Positions 23,613 to 35,251 are shown, numbered from the stretch's first letter. The stretch: 64,000 bases of DNA from Tubulanus polymorphus (GCF_964204645.1 NC_134029.1:15430850-15494849), one strand, 5' to 3'. The notes: a model not told the origin generated them from the letters alone. Translations and numbers: made by a program.

Positions 23613-24992
23613 AAAACATTCTACAAATTAACGTTTCATTGATACTTAATTAGTACATATACATGTAGTTATTGCACAGCTTAGTAAAGGGGTTCATCGC
23701 ACATTTCAAATATATTACACTAGCTTGAATCAAAAATATTTGATATCAAAAGTACATTATTTCTAATAATTCATGGCATCGCGCAGTTGAAATATGGTTG
23801 TAGTAAAAATCCCCCAGGTAAAAATCCCCTGGGTAAAAATTCCCAATTATTCAAAGTAGGTAAAAATCCCCCACCTTTTGAATGGAGTCCAAATTAGATA
23901 CAATTTTAAGGTCAATTTATTCGTATTAATATATTCTATTTATTATTTACATTATAATTGCGTTACATAGAAATATCATGTATAGAAGTTATCGCATTTG
24001 AATAAAAAATACAAAATTAGAAGTTAATTAATTCACAAAATTGATAGATAGACGCACAGTCTATTCAGAAACGCATAGAGTTTAATTGTTTTTTTTAAAG
24101 CATTAAATGTTCTTTTCCCTGTCGTCTCTCCATAAAACCTAGTCGATGTCTCCCAAATCAATTATATCACACGTTAAAGGCGTTCACCACACATTTTAAA
24201 CATACGACTTTTAAATCTTAAAGGACGAATTAAAATAAAGGTTCATTAATTTTAAAAATGCATCCTTGTCCCACTCACCAATTTTTGAATATTGTGATGA
24301 TACAAGGTATATTGTTTTCAAAGTTAAACCAATTCTAATTTCCAGTCAAAATGTTTTGTATATAACCTACACCACATAGAAAATCAGTTATATTATTCAT
24401 CAGCTATACTAATTATTCCCTGTTGCAGGTCTACTTAATTCTTTATTGACAATTGTGACCACTTTAGGGTTCTAATAAGAACCCTTGTGTCTCGGAGAAC
24501 CCCAATCTGCATTCCATATTGTTGAAGCACCTTAAAGCCTCACCAAGAACCCCAAGGTTTTTCGAAGAACCCCCGAAGAACCATTTGTTCTAAGGGTAAG
24601 AAAGTATCACACACGATAGCTTAACCCCTCTTCATCTACCACAAAACTGATGAGTAAAAATGCGATTAAATTACTTCTTTTGATTAATATATTACAAATC
24701 TGGGGACGCTATGCTGAAGGGAATAATCGAAACATTATGTTGAGTCATTTTTATCGGGAAAACCCAGTTACTATGGTGAAAGTTAAGGAATTCCTAATTT
24801 GAAACAATCGTGCTTCCGCGAAAACAATTAAATATCAAATTTCACCTTTTTATACAATCATGTGTATACGGAGAGAACCAAGTGTCAGACATGTTATGGA
24901 CAACGATATATAATGTATTATGTATAATGTATCATGAATATTTCGATATGACTTGACCAGATTGACACATGCCCAATATGTTGCCTTTTTAG
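23613..24992. other. Intron sequence upstream of first visible fibrillin exon
   Basis: AT-rich, no gene seen. It contains a short run of GGTAAAAATCCCCC repeats (about 23801-23880) and an 8-bp-arm palindrome AGGGTTCT-AATA-AGAACCCT near 24467. It ends in a pyrimidine-rich TTGCCTTTTTAG acceptor. Confidence 0.7.
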
Positions 24993-25118
24993 ACGTTGAT
25001 GAATGTACAAGGAGTTCGCACCTCTGTCGTATGGGGACATGTAAGAATACACTTGGATCCTATACCTGTGATTGCGAACTCGGATTTTCTATGAAGAAAG
25101 CATCTCAGGGCTGTTCAG
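24993..25118 (+). CDS. FBN: Fibrillin exon: cbEGF domain 1 of the window
   Basis: A 126-bp exon with acceptor TTTTTAG and donor GTAAAC, phase 1 at both ends. It encodes one calcium-binding EGF module of an extracellular microfibril protein: DVDEC at the start, six cysteines in EGF spacing, and the Asn/aromatic pair ([10 protein letters not shown]) of the calcium and Asn-hydroxylation consensus. By memory it best matches the vertebrate fibrillin-1 module that lies five cbEGFs before the one abutting TB4. An upstream exon must lie beyond the left edge, because the exon starts mid-codon in the repeat protein. Confidence 0.9.
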
Positions 25119-25507
25119 GTAAACATATTTGTAACGTGAACATGGATACGATTGCAAAATCGAACATGTAGATTCATTTTAATGGTGATAATTCGATTTA
25201 CTATGATTCAATCCAGTGGTTTGGAAATTTTTGTCACCGATTATTTTCACGAACTGTGACAGACCTGAATTTTAGAAATAGAACGTAACTACACTTTACA
25301 TCAATATGCAGTTATGGCTCAATAGCTAACTCAATGGATTACACTGTCGGGCAAATAGTCACCGAAAACCTACTTTATACTCCTTGTCAGATCCAATCAT
25401 ACCAACGCAGCCTTTATACATACAATGTCAACCATAATAACACTATCTCTATCTATTGAGTGTTTTATGGTACCTCGGAAATCATTCAAGTCTTTTATGT
25501 ATTTCAG

Positions 25508-25630
25508 ATGATGATGAATGTACATCAGATATGCATCACTGTGACGGGAATGCTCTGTGCATTAACTCTCACGGAAGTTACAAATGTCAGTGCAATCAAG
25601 GGTACAAAGGAAATGGTTTTCAGTGTGACG
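25508..25630 (+). CDS. FBN: Fibrillin exon: cbEGF domain 2
   Basis: A 123-bp exon with acceptor ATTTCAG and donor GTAACT, phase 1. It encodes DDDEC...NSHGSYKC...GNGFQCD, a cbEGF with the GY.GNGFQC ending typical of fibrillin modules of the GDGF type. It comes 389 bp after the previous exon, in the order expected from vertebrate fibrillin, where two consecutive GDG(I/F)-type modules follow. No frame lesion. Confidence 0.9.
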
Positions 25631-25960
25631 GTAACTGTGTTATGATATTGATATTTGATATAATTTGTCAAAGTATTACATTACTTGTATGACATTCATA
25701 TAATGACACTATGAAAGATGGCTAAATAATACACGAAATTAAAGGTGTCGTTACTCGTCAGCAAGAAACCGCTTTCTTTCACTTAACATCCTAGTAAGGT
25801 TTTTCTTATACTCAGATTTTAGGATCTAGTACTCAATAAATCTATGAATTTGAATAGAGAGGGATTCTGTCGAAAATATTGTGAAAGTAAAGCATTTCTT
25901 GCTTAGTTGTATCGCGTACAGCACAATAAAGTATGATACTCTCCTCAATTTGGTTATTCT
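25631..25960. other. Intron start, no feature seen
   Basis: First part of the 8.1-kb intron between cbEGF 2 and 3. AT-rich, and nothing recognised before the LINE begins near 25970. Confidence 0.6.
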
Positions 25961-25969
25961 GTCACTGAG

Positions 25970-28652
25970 TACAGCGAGGGCCTTCCCGTGGGGTTAGTGG
26001 TCTAGTCCATCTGCCACTTTCGACTAGTGAATTATGCCTTCCACAGCCAAATGAACTGAGAATATTGACAATTTGCTGATTGTATAAATCGAGATAGTTT
26101 TCGTATTGGAAAGTTAGTTTGAATATTCTACATACGTAACACTTAGGGCTATTTACCATTGTTTCGGTCCATGTTTGCACATACTGATCTTTGATCCTTT
26201 GATCCACAATCTTTAAAAATATGGCTCATTGTCTATTTGATGTGACAACCAAACGCACCCCAGGCCCAGATGATTCAAAAAGTCACGTAATTTGGAAGCC
26301 CAGTTCACAATAGTTGGATTGGTTCGCGTCTTATCTAATAGAAGCTGGTACACTTGCCGTCGCCGTGTCCATTGAGGTGACTTCAAAGTCTTCAGCCAAA
26401 ATTTTACCGCTGACAATTGAGCATCAATTTTTAAAGGGAAACGACAAAGTTTCCCGTACACCATAACATTGGGTGTTGAGTTGCGTACATTTAATATGTA
26501 CTTTCAAAATATTATACGTACAGCCTCAAGGATCAAGATTTTCAAATGTCCAGATCGGACTACCGTATATTAAGATAGATTTTACCAAAGAGTCAAATAT
26601 ATCGAGTTTAATACTAGGTGTAAGGAATCGAGCATTTAGCAGATGTTTTTTAAGTGCACACAAAGCTCCGGATCCCTGATTAGCTAATGATTTTATTGTA
26701 GCGGCATATTTGCCGTTACCTGTCACTGTAAGGCCGAGATACTTGAAAAGTCTGATACTTCTTCCAACTGGACTCCGTTATAAAAAAAACATGTCAATGG
26801 ATTACGATTGTTTCTCCTTGGCCCAATCTTTATAACTTTCGTTTTATCTGTATTGGTTTTTAATTTCATCATTTTGCAATAGTCATGAATGATATGCATT
26901 GCCCTTTGAAGAGCGTCTGGCGATTGAGCTAGGATGACGGTGTCATCTGCGTACAATAGAAGATATACCTGTTTTCTATAAAGTATCTGTCATTTACATA
27001 CAGATTGAATAGAGCTGGAGGGATACATTCTCCTTGACTACCCCAATCGTGCATTTAAAGAAACTAGAGATAAAACCATTGCTATTAACACATGACTCGT
27101 TGTTTGCGTACATAGACTTAGTGATGTTGTATACTTTTCCAGTGATACCAGCTTCAATTAATTTCTTCCACAGAATATCGTGATTAAGGTGGTCAAAAGC
27201 CTTAGAAAAATCAACAAAACCCAGTCACGCATTTTTTACCTTATTCTTTACGCAGGGGTTGATAACAGATGACAGTACGAAACTTTGTGGGATTGTGCCA
27301 TTATCAGGCTTAAACCAGCTTGAGAATTATTTATAACTTGAAAAGTTTCAGTCCAGTGAATAATACGGGTGTTTATAATGATAGAGAAGATTTTTCCAAA
27401 ACAGCTAAGAACAGTTATTCCACGATAATTATTTGGGTTATTTATTGAACCTTTTTTGTGGATTAGTGATATGCATCCTTTACTCCAGACTCTAGGATAG
27501 ATACCCGTTCGTAGTATAACATTAAAATAAATGGTGAGTGTAGGAGCTATGATATCAGCAGCAGTTATTAGCATCTCCGGTAGTATTTTGTCTAAGATTT
27601 AGGTTTATATTTTCATCCTCGGTTGCCTGACTGAGATTAGAAAAGAAGCGTTTTCACCAAGTGTAGGATTTTCACTGGAGTTTTCACTAGAGTTTTGGTT
27701 CTGAGTGGATTTGAGAATTTTCTAGTATGTCTTCGAGTCATTCCTGGAGAGAGCATTGGTTAATCTTTTTTTCCGATCTAGAAATCGTTTGCCTATACTC
27801 CTTTAATTTAGTCTGATCGTCGTATAAATTATCATCGTTTGGAAATGTATGATAGAGACGATTTGCCTTGCTAAATTTATTGCGTGCTCGGGCACACTCT
27901 ATTAAACCAGTGGCGGCGCACACGCCGCCGTGTATAGACGCGTTTTTGATTTGCTTCACGGTTTGATAACGAAAATTTTGGTTTCTCTTTATTGCGCTTG
28001 TTAAAGGAGAATGATCAGAGAAATATTTTCTGTCAGAGATTTCAAAATCATCAATTATACATACGCTGCATGTTTCACTAAACGGTAATCGACCACACTA
28101 TTTCCTCTTACTTGAAAACACGTAGGTTTACCGATATCCTTATCTTTGAAAGCACTACCGTTTAATATAACAGTTTCAGTACTTTTACATAAATCTAATA
28201 AATCGTTGCCATAAGCATTACAATAATTATCTAATGAAGATCTCGAAATAGACAATTCTGAGCTATTACCTAACAACAATACCAGGTCTCAGTTAGCTTC
28301 TGGATTATCGATTAGATCATCTTCAATTTCGTCATAATTAAGATCTGATTTGTTTGCTGTTCGGGCGTTGAAATCGCCCATGATTATAACATTACCCTCG
28401 ATAGTGTGCGACAATTTCCACTTCCAATGAAGCTAACATATCGTGACGTATACGTTGGGCGCTATCTGACGGCGTAACATAGATCAAACAGAGAAATGTA
28501 TCCTGGTCGAGGTTGAGGGTTTCCCTGAAGAGCTTTAACCATAGGTAGTCACTTTTATTAGAATCCTTGAGCATTTTTATGCCATTTTCGAATTTTTTTC
28601 GGTAGAACACAAGCAGTCCGCCAGAATTTCGTTTCGCACGAACTGTTTTCAT
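25970..28652 (-). mobile_element. APE-type non-LTR retrotransposon (LINE), degenerate, antisense to fibrillin
   Basis: Read on the - strand from 28652. First come endonuclease pieces (GGLLVFYRKK; then GKPTCFQVRGNSVVDY, near 28055-28279). Next are RT motifs PRVWSKGCISLIHKKG and NNYRGITVL (27574-27248), the catalytic MYADDTVILAQSPDALQ (26956) and a YGSPIW stretch. A C-terminal domain (GKLCRFPLKIDAQL) follows, and the element stops near 25970 just before its zinc-finger end. The frame is broken at many points and the N-terminal ~80 residues of the endonuclease are missing at 28652. I cannot place it firmly in a clade (CR1/L2 or Jockey-like). Confidence 0.85.
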
Positions 28653-28737
28653 TTAAAAGCGATATTGGACCAGCTGCTATTGAATTTAAATTTCATAAAG
28701 GTAAAACATTAGAAGAAAATAAAATCATTCAGAAAAT

Positions 28738-29742
28738 ATGAAAAGTATCATACAAATAATAACTGGTGTTGAATACCCTAAAATTAGTATATCTTCTAAA
28801 GTTAAATTTTTAAAATCTGAAGATAAACCAATATATGATATAAATTCTCATTCACAACATATTATATCTAAACAACATATAGATGATAGATTAAATAAAT
28901 GTTATAATGAAATAAAAAGTAAAATAGAAGAGAAATATTTTGAAGGATCTGGTTTAATATTTGATGAAATAATATTTACGACTTTACATGTTTATAACAC
29001 AAAATATAATAAATTAACTAAATCAAATCCAATTGATGAAAATGATTTATCATCTTATAAAGATGATAATATAAATGCATCAAGATATATCAAATTAACA
29101 TTTAAAACTAATGCTGTTATAAATGTACAAAATTCTGATGATAAATGTTTTCTATGGTCAATAATTAGTTGCTTACATCCAACAGAAGATATTACTCATA
29201 GTTTTAGATTAACACATTATAAACCATTTGAAAATTATTATAAGATAGACAATTATCCTGTTAGAATTAAAAATATCCCAAAAATAGAAAAAGATAATAA
29301 TATAAAGATAAATGTATTTGATTTAGTCAAATTACCAAAAACAAAAGGTAATAATATTAAACATTATACATTAGAACCTCTATACTTATCAAAAGATTAT
29401 GATTCAAATGATGTTATAGATATATTATATTATGAGAAACATTATATGTGGATTAAAAGAATTGATTTATTTTTCAAATCAGAAAATGATTTTGATAATA
29501 AAATATATCTATGTAGAAAATGTATAACTAAATTCAGAACTGAAAGGGCATTATTAATTCATAAGCAATTATGTGATAATCGTGATTATTGTAAAATAGT
29601 TTTACCAAATGAAAAGGATAAAATATTAGAATTCAAAAAATATAATTACAAGAATAAGGTGCCATTTGTGATATACGGAGATTTTGAGTCATTAAATAAA
29701 GAATTAACTGACCAAGATAGAAAAGAAATATATTATAAATGA
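28738..29742 (+). pseudogene. Polinton protein-primed DNA polymerase B, N-terminal/exonuclease part
   Basis: A 334-codon frame. Features known from Polinton pPolB: the NVQNSDDKCFLWSIISCLHP block (residues about 134-153), a zinc-finger-like YLCRKCITKF with H-x3-C (about 257-277), and YGDFESLNKEL near the end, which is exonuclease motif I. It stops 22 residues after that motif, so the rest of the exonuclease and all polymerase motifs are absent here. The palm domain is found separately at 37666-39003 on the other strand. A 20-odd-residue tail of a different upstream frame precedes it at 28664-28737. Confidence 0.75.
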
Positions 29743-29820
29743 AAGAAATTAAATTCTAATGAAAATGATGTAATTGATTATTCGGATCCTCTAATAACCA
29801 ATAACGGAAAAAAATATTTT

Positions 29821-29853
29821 AAAGAGTAAGGTTCAGCGAACTCTAACTCTTTT
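29821..29853. terminator. Stem-loop at 3' end of Polinton frame
   Basis: Outer arms AAAGAGT (29821-29827) and ACTCTTT (29846-29852) enclose an inner GTTC-AGC-GAAC hairpin and are followed by a T run. It lies just after the stop that follows KKYFKE. It could mark a transcript end; this is inference only. Confidence 0.35.
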
Positions 29854-29891
29854 TGAATTTTAACTAATTTTAATAAAAATTTGATATATAA

Positions 29892-30083
29892 ATGTGCTCA
29901 AAGTTAAATAAAGTACCCGCGAAAGACATGAGTAATAAATACATAAATTCAATACTGTATTATTTAACTGTGAATAATAATTTAGCTAATATTTCAGGAG
30001 TAAATATAAATAAGTATTATAAATCAGATGAAAATAAATTAATTGAAACGTCAGATATATTTTGCGATAATATAATGCTTTAA
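29892..30083 (+). CDS. Short Polinton-region ORF, unrecognised
   Basis: A 63-codon frame starting at the first ATG after an AT-rich leader (TTTGATATATAA). Composition matches the neighbouring Polinton genes (Asn/Lys/Ile rich). It lies six bases before the next frame. No domain recognised. It may be a real small gene, or the N-terminus of the next protein. Confidence 0.35.
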   Translation: MCSKLNKVPAKDMSNKYINSILYYLTVNNNLANISGVNINKYYKSDENKLIETSDIFCDNIML

Positions 30084-30089
30084 AGAATC

Positions 30090-31504
30090 ATGTTAGAAAA
30101 AGAAATTATAAAAGAAAATAGAACAGCTTTTCTTAACGTTAATCAGAGAAAGATAACACATTATGAAATAAAAGAATGTTTTAATCAAGGAAATATTATA
30201 ATGGATAACTTAGCTATAAAAATTACACGTGTTTTAACAATTCATGATGATAATTCAAAATCATATATCTTAAGTAGAATTAATCAAGAATTAGAATTAA
30301 TTGATTATATTGCTGTATTTAAAATTTCATTATACAATCAAAATTTAAATGAATTAATACAGAAAATGGATAATATTAAAAATTATTGAATGAAAAAAAT
30401 TACAATATATTAGATGTAGATGTTACACAAGATTTTAAAGGATCATTTAATTCAGATGAAATAAAATCAGTGTTCGAAAATAGAAAATATAGTGTTCTAA
30501 AAGAATTTTCCAACAGTTGTGTTTCAGCATTACATAAGGATGATAAAATAAAGATCTATAATAAAACAGCATGTCAATTCAAATCTCCTGGTGTAAATAT
30601 AAATTTCGGTTCAAATTTAATGAGTTACATAAATTGCTATCAAGAAAGATTAAAAGAATCATTTGAAAAATCAATTGAAACAGGATTAATAAGAATTGAA
30701 ATAACAAATATTTCATTTAAAAGAGGATTAAAAGTGATGGAAAAAGTAAAACAATACTTAAAGAAAGAAAATATTTACTATTCACCTGCATATTTACAAC
30801 TTAAATCGTTATTTTATGGAGTTAAACAGACTGTATGTATTTATGAATTGAATGAAAAATGCTTTTATTTCTGTTATTATGGTGATTTATTAGCAAGAAA
30901 ATTTATAGGATATAAATCTAGGATAAGTAAAAATATTGAAGAGTCCTCCTTTTTACTCATTTTATCAATGTTTACAATTAAGAATATCCCATGTTTATAC
31001 CTCACAATTAATCAAAATGATGATAAATCAGAATTCATTATTGAAGCAAAAAAATATATTAAAACTGAAGGATCAACTGTTATATCATCAACTAATTCAA
31101 TGTTTACAGTATTGAATAAATTTATATTTAGATTTAAATTGCGTGAAACAGGTATTAGTTTTTCAACTTTAAAAAAGAGGTACAATATAGAATCTAAACC
31201 TTTTTATAAATTAGATGCACTTGATATTGAAGAAGATTTTGATATAAAATTAGTATCTAAAACTGAATTTAAAAGATTAGAAAAAATGAAAGAACTTAAA
31301 CAATTACAAGAAGATATCAATGAACATAGAAATAAAATTTGTAATGAATTAAAGCAACAATTAGATATTGATATTGAATTATTTGAGACAGAATTTAAAA
31401 AACTTGAAATAATTCCTGAAGTAAAATTAAATGATTATACTCCTAAAATATCCGGAATTGAAAATAATACAATTTTTGAAATTAGAGGTTTTCAACTCTA
31501 TTAA
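30090..31504 (+). pseudogene. Large Polinton-associated protein of unknown function, N-terminal two thirds
   Basis: Two overlapping frames (99 codons to 30389, then 372 codons to 31504) read as one protein with a frameshift near 30388. Visible blocks are VDVTQDFKGSF, KIYNKTACQFKSPGV, SIETGLIRIEITN, CFYFCYYGDLLARKF, and a Lys/Glu-rich helix near the end (KELKQLQEDINEHRNK). The NKT...LxRxEIT arrangement faintly recalls replication-initiator-like proteins, but I cannot assign a family. It stops five residues after EIRGF because the continuation has been inverted (see 31501-32221). Confidence 0.5.
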
Positions 31505-32221
31505 GAATTATATTTTTGCTTGTGCGTGATCAATTTTATCACCTGATATTCTGTTATATTAATTTTTATCATTTCTCTATCGAAAAATTCATTTGATATA
31601 TAAATATTTTCATCATTATGAATTAAAATTAGATGGCGTAATTGATTTCTAAAACATCTAGGATTAATGAAATCAATAGTGTATTCAGAATTATTTTTCA
31701 ATAGTTCTAAACGCTTGCATTGCTTAATTTTTATATTTTTAAGTTTCATTTTTCTTGAATAATCAGATTCTTTACGTATATCACATACATTAATGAAATC
31801 ATTAGAATTTATCTTTAAATATTCAGTATATTTTTTCATCAATTCAAAATCCAGTTTATCAATTATTTCAAAATGATTGTGTGTTATCTTCCTTATTTGG
31901 AAAATAGGTTTTTCTAATTTTGATAAAATAAAGTGTCCATCAGGGCTATGAACACCTATTTTTAACTTTCCGATAATTGTTTCTATCGAAGACGATTCAA
32001 AATAAATATTATTTAATACGTCTAATTGTAATGTTTTAATCAATAATTCTCTTAAATCAGTAGTAGTTTCAAATAAGCCTTGATCTGTTAAAATATAACT
32101 GAAATAAAGATCTGTTATACATTTACATTGAGTTGAAAAACCTCTAATTTCAAAAATTGTATTATTTTCAATTCCGGATATTTTAGGAGTATAATCATTT
32201 AATTTTACATCAGGAATTATA
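31409..32221. repeat. 90-bp inverted repeat at an inversion breakpoint
   Basis: Arms at about 31409-31498 (+) and 32134-32221 (-), near-identical, with one substitution (GAAGTA/GATGTA) and one indel (TTTT/TTTTT). They are separated by about 635 bp. Both arms encode the same ~30 residues (from IIP to IRGF) of the unknown gene, so the segment between is the gene's own C-terminal part turned round. Confidence 0.9.
31501..32221 (-). pseudogene. Large Polinton-associated protein, inverted C-terminal part
   Basis: An open frame of 240 codons on the - strand, starting inside the inverted repeat and ending at a natural TAA at 31503-31501. It repeats the last ~30 residues of the + strand frame (KLNDYTPKISGIENN), then continues with TQCKCITDLYFS, a VHSPDGHFIL segment and CFRNQLRHLILIHND. 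Together the two parts imply a protein near 680 residues. No known domain recognised. Confidence 0.55.
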
Positions 32222-32225
32222 CTTT

Positions 32226-32520
32226 TTATTATACTACAGGCTTTCCTGGCTGTCTTTGATTAATATTCCTGACGTGGTCGTTTTCGATCCTGTTGTTAAT
32301 AATCGAGTTCTTCGTAGCTTCCATTTCGTTCTCAACTTTACTAACCCTTGCGTTTATGTCGATTATACACTGTGATATATGATTCACCTTATCATCTAAA
32401 TCGGGCAGAATTGTCAGTTTTTCTAATACCGTGTGGAGCATCGAATCTAATTTGACTTCTAACCTACCACAATCCCTGCATGGCTCAGGGCGAATTTTCC
32501 TCCAAGATATCTGAATATCG
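32226..32520 (-). pseudogene. LINE ORF1-like fragment
   Basis: On the - strand, WRKIRPEPCRDCGRLEVKL leads into a predicted coiled coil (DLDDKVNHISQCIIDINAR), a style typical of ORF1 of APE-type LINEs. It ends at the Polinton boundary. Its strand matches the endonuclease/RT pieces at 25970-28652, so it may be the 5' part of the same element. Confidence 0.45.
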
Positions 32521-33767
32521 GTACATGTATATGAAACAAGAAAGTGGGAGTATTAGTGTTAGTAGTGATAGGGGGTAACTATGGGCATGTGGTTGAATTG
32601 TGGTTGTGGTTCATCTAAAATGGCCGCGGTCATGTGATCCAAGATGGCGCCTGTCCAAGATGGCGAGGGTCACCCCATCCTCAATGTATCTTGTAATGAC
32701 ACTAAATCTTGATACTGGAAGTGCATCGCTTATGGAGCTCTTCTATTAACAAGGTGTGTGTCATGATTGAGTGGACTTACTAAGTGCAGACCTTGCCGAT
32801 TCAGTGATCAGTTATTGGAGACAGATCCATGTTGTTGTGCCATAACAGGTGATTAAAGGATTGTTAACTACCGCTGCTTTTAATAACGACGATCATAACC
32901 CTATATATAAAAACAGCAACATCAGCTCATCTATTTCCTCGTTTGTGAATATTTTCCAGACGATGAATGTGTATAACGCTGATTCAACTGTCAAACACAT
33001 GGCAGATGCACAGACAACATGCGCAGACAACACAGTCATTTGGAGTTTTGACCAGTCGCGGAATGATTCCACATGGTTGACATAATTATTACACTGATAT
33101 GTTTGCAATAACTAGTGTTGGGTTAGACTATTCGGATTTGATTGCACTTGTTGCTCTGATTGTGTTACTGAGATAATTCACAGTGCACTGACTCATTCAC
33201 CTGATGAAGCTTCTATTCATTAGAAGCGAAAGCTCGTGCGTCAAATAGATAGTTAACCTATACAGTACTACTCGTCTCCTTACTTATTCTAAACCTGGTT
33301 AACACGGCTACTCTACGTATATTCTCACAGTGCACTGTGTAACTGGCAAATCTTGAAATTTTACTGATACATTCTTCCTGATAGACATCGTGGATTTGAG
33401 CGTGCAAATACTATTTAAACCAGGTCCTGCCAGAAACCAAGAGATAACACAAGATATGTTTTAACCTAATTACTGAGCGTAATTGTCAATTCAGTTCAGA
33501 CTTCGGTTCCTACACACCTTGTAGAAATGTTTTGACATATGTCCCGCAGGTTAAAGGTTATGTTGATGCATGATATTAGAAATAGTCTTATCTTTAATAC
33601 TAACTGTTTTAATGACAAATCTATCAGGTTTACATCGCATTGTACATTTTAATCGCAGTTCAAATGCAAGGGGTACTCTGAACAGAAAACCATTCATCGT
33701 TAAAACCATTTACCATGTTATGCACTATGCGTGTATATCATACGTATCATTTAATTGTGCTTTTTAG
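32521..33767. other. Intron with dispersed-repeat relic
   Basis: No gene. The stretch 32955-33170 resembles 40970-41155 plus 46344-46410 (shared TGTGTAT-A-GCTGATTC, GTCAAAC, GACATAA, GGATTTGATTG). This part is therefore a copy of the repeat into which the LTR element at 41156 inserted. A CCTGATGAAGC...GCGAAAGCTCG motif follows at 33200. Ends in TTTTTAG before cbEGF 3. Confidence 0.6.
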
Positions 33768-33890
33768 ATATAAACGAGTGTATTGTTAACAATGGAGGAT
33801 GTGCGCGGGATGCTTCGTGTCACAACACTCGTGGAAGCTTTCGGTGTATATGCGACGATGGTTTCAGCGGGGATGGATTCAAATGTGACG
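33768..33890 (+). CDS. FBN: Fibrillin exon: cbEGF domain 3
   Basis: A 123-bp exon, acceptor CTTTTTAG, donor GTATGT, phase 1. It encodes [13 protein letters not shown] and GDGFKCD, so it is the second consecutive GDGF-type module, as in vertebrate fibrillin. It is 8.1 kb from cbEGF 2 because of the LINE and Polinton insertions, yet is intact. Confidence 0.9.
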
Positions 33891-35125
33891 GTATGTTGAA
33901 TGACCCAGTGAATTTGGCTACTTGAAAGGCTGAATCCAAGAACATGTCTATCGCACCATTGCGCTCAAACGTCTACTTTTACTTAGTAGCCACTAGGGAA
34001 CAATAAGCAATTAACAATATCAGCTACTTTTCCTGTAGAATACATTTCAAAAAAGTCACTCTGAAATAGTCTACCTTTCAATTCGGTTGGTTTTCTATAG
34101 TAGCTGTTTGAAAGAGTCTAATAAACATCTGTTTTTGATAATGTACACTAGCAGTAGAGGTGACTGTAAAACCACCCGCCTGTAAACAGTGACTTTGTGA
34201 TAGTAACTCCTACCACAACAGCTACTCACAAAACACGACGTTTCTAAAAATCAACTATTGAAAAGTGGCCATTTTGAGATCACTTGCCAGATTCCCTGTT
34301 ATAAATACACTGCAACAACATATGCTTCAGATTTGCAGTGATACGTGACAACATAAACACACAGATAAACTAGTGAAAAACTAATACTCAAGCTAGTTGG
34401 GGGTATAGTTGTATTTAGAGTTATTCTGTTACGATCTGAAGATTCTGAAGATACTCTTTGGGTCTACTCTGACCAATAACAATCGAGATTGGAGTTAATT
34501 GGTTTACCAATTGTCATTACTTATGAAGTTTTAAGGTAAATCGAAATTAATATTGTGATGTTAATTTAATGAAGAATTTAATTTTGACAAATGCAGCTGT
34601 TTTCAAGCATATGTCTGCATTCATTTTTCATTTAAATTATTTAAGTAGAAGCGCAATCAAAAAGTCAGGCTAACCTCTCGTTATTAAAATGGTGGATTAT
34701 TTTCAACGGGGGTCTGGATGTCTGCATCTTAACTTAAGATGTGTATTTTGGAGTGTTCAAACTTCCCTGAATTTTATTTTAATTTCACTGAATTATTGAA
34801 TAAAATTTGCTATTTGCATGTGGATTTTAAACATTCTAAGAAATCTTCCAAATTGAGCCCGAATTTAATAGCAATAAAAAATAAAACGTGTTGTTAAACG
34901 ATGTTATAATTATATCTACTTACAAATTATCCTAAAATTCGGAATTCTTATCTCTCTACAATAATCCTCAACCACATTGTTAATTCAAAGGAAATGTGTA
35001 GTTTATACCTTTTTTTTTAATTTTGCTATTACATGTAATTTATAACGTTCGTGATTTTTAACTGTCAGTGAAATGGAATCATTCGGAAGTAACTTAGTAA
35101 GTTTTAGTTTTATCATCTTATACAG
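33891..35125. other. Intron, 1.2 kb, nothing recognised
   Basis: AT-rich; I see no gene, no clear repeat and no strong motif. It ends in TTATACAG. Confidence 0.6.
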
Positions 35126-35251
35126 ATATCAACGAATGTGAAATGAATGGAAATTTGTGCGTACATGGTGACTGCATTAACTATCCTGGTGGATATAGGT
35201 GTGAATGTGACATGGGGTACACGTCAACGAACCAGGATAAGCAATGCGTAG
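35126..35251 (+). CDS. FBN: Fibrillin exon: cbEGF domain 4
   Basis: A 126-bp exon, acceptor ATACAG, donor GTAAGT, phase 1. It encodes DINECEMNGNLC and PGGYRCECDMGY; the GGYRCECDMG phrase is shared with the corresponding vertebrate fibrillin module. The intron to the next exon is only 132 bp. Confidence 0.92.

Larger units (their letters stand above)
28660..32225. mobile_element. Polinton/Maverick fragment 1, internally rearranged
   Basis: A sharply AT-rich, Lys/Asn/Ile-rich coding block between two LINE pieces. It holds part of a protein-primed DNA polymerase B (28738-29742), small frames, and a large unknown gene split by an inversion (30090-32221). No terminal inverted repeats or integrase were seen, so it is a fragment. 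Flanking LINE endonuclease (left) and LINE ORF1 (right) are both on the - strand, so the fragment may have been inserted into, or joined between, one LINE. Confidence 0.7.

Noticed and set aside
23267-23614. 115-codon + and 107-codon - frames over the hairpin array as repeat proteins
   Set aside because: Frame is kept only because linkers vary by AAT triplets; both strands are open at once and the peptides simply mirror the hairpin sequence.
33196-33250. Hammerhead ribozyme (CTGATGA, 6-bp stem, GAAA, then GTC)
   Set aside because: There is an extra A between CTGATGA and the GCTTCT/AGAAGC stem, so the core is not canonical. Stem III would be only two pairs, and I find no stem I pairing CAC with AAATAG. 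I keep it as a chance or relic motif.
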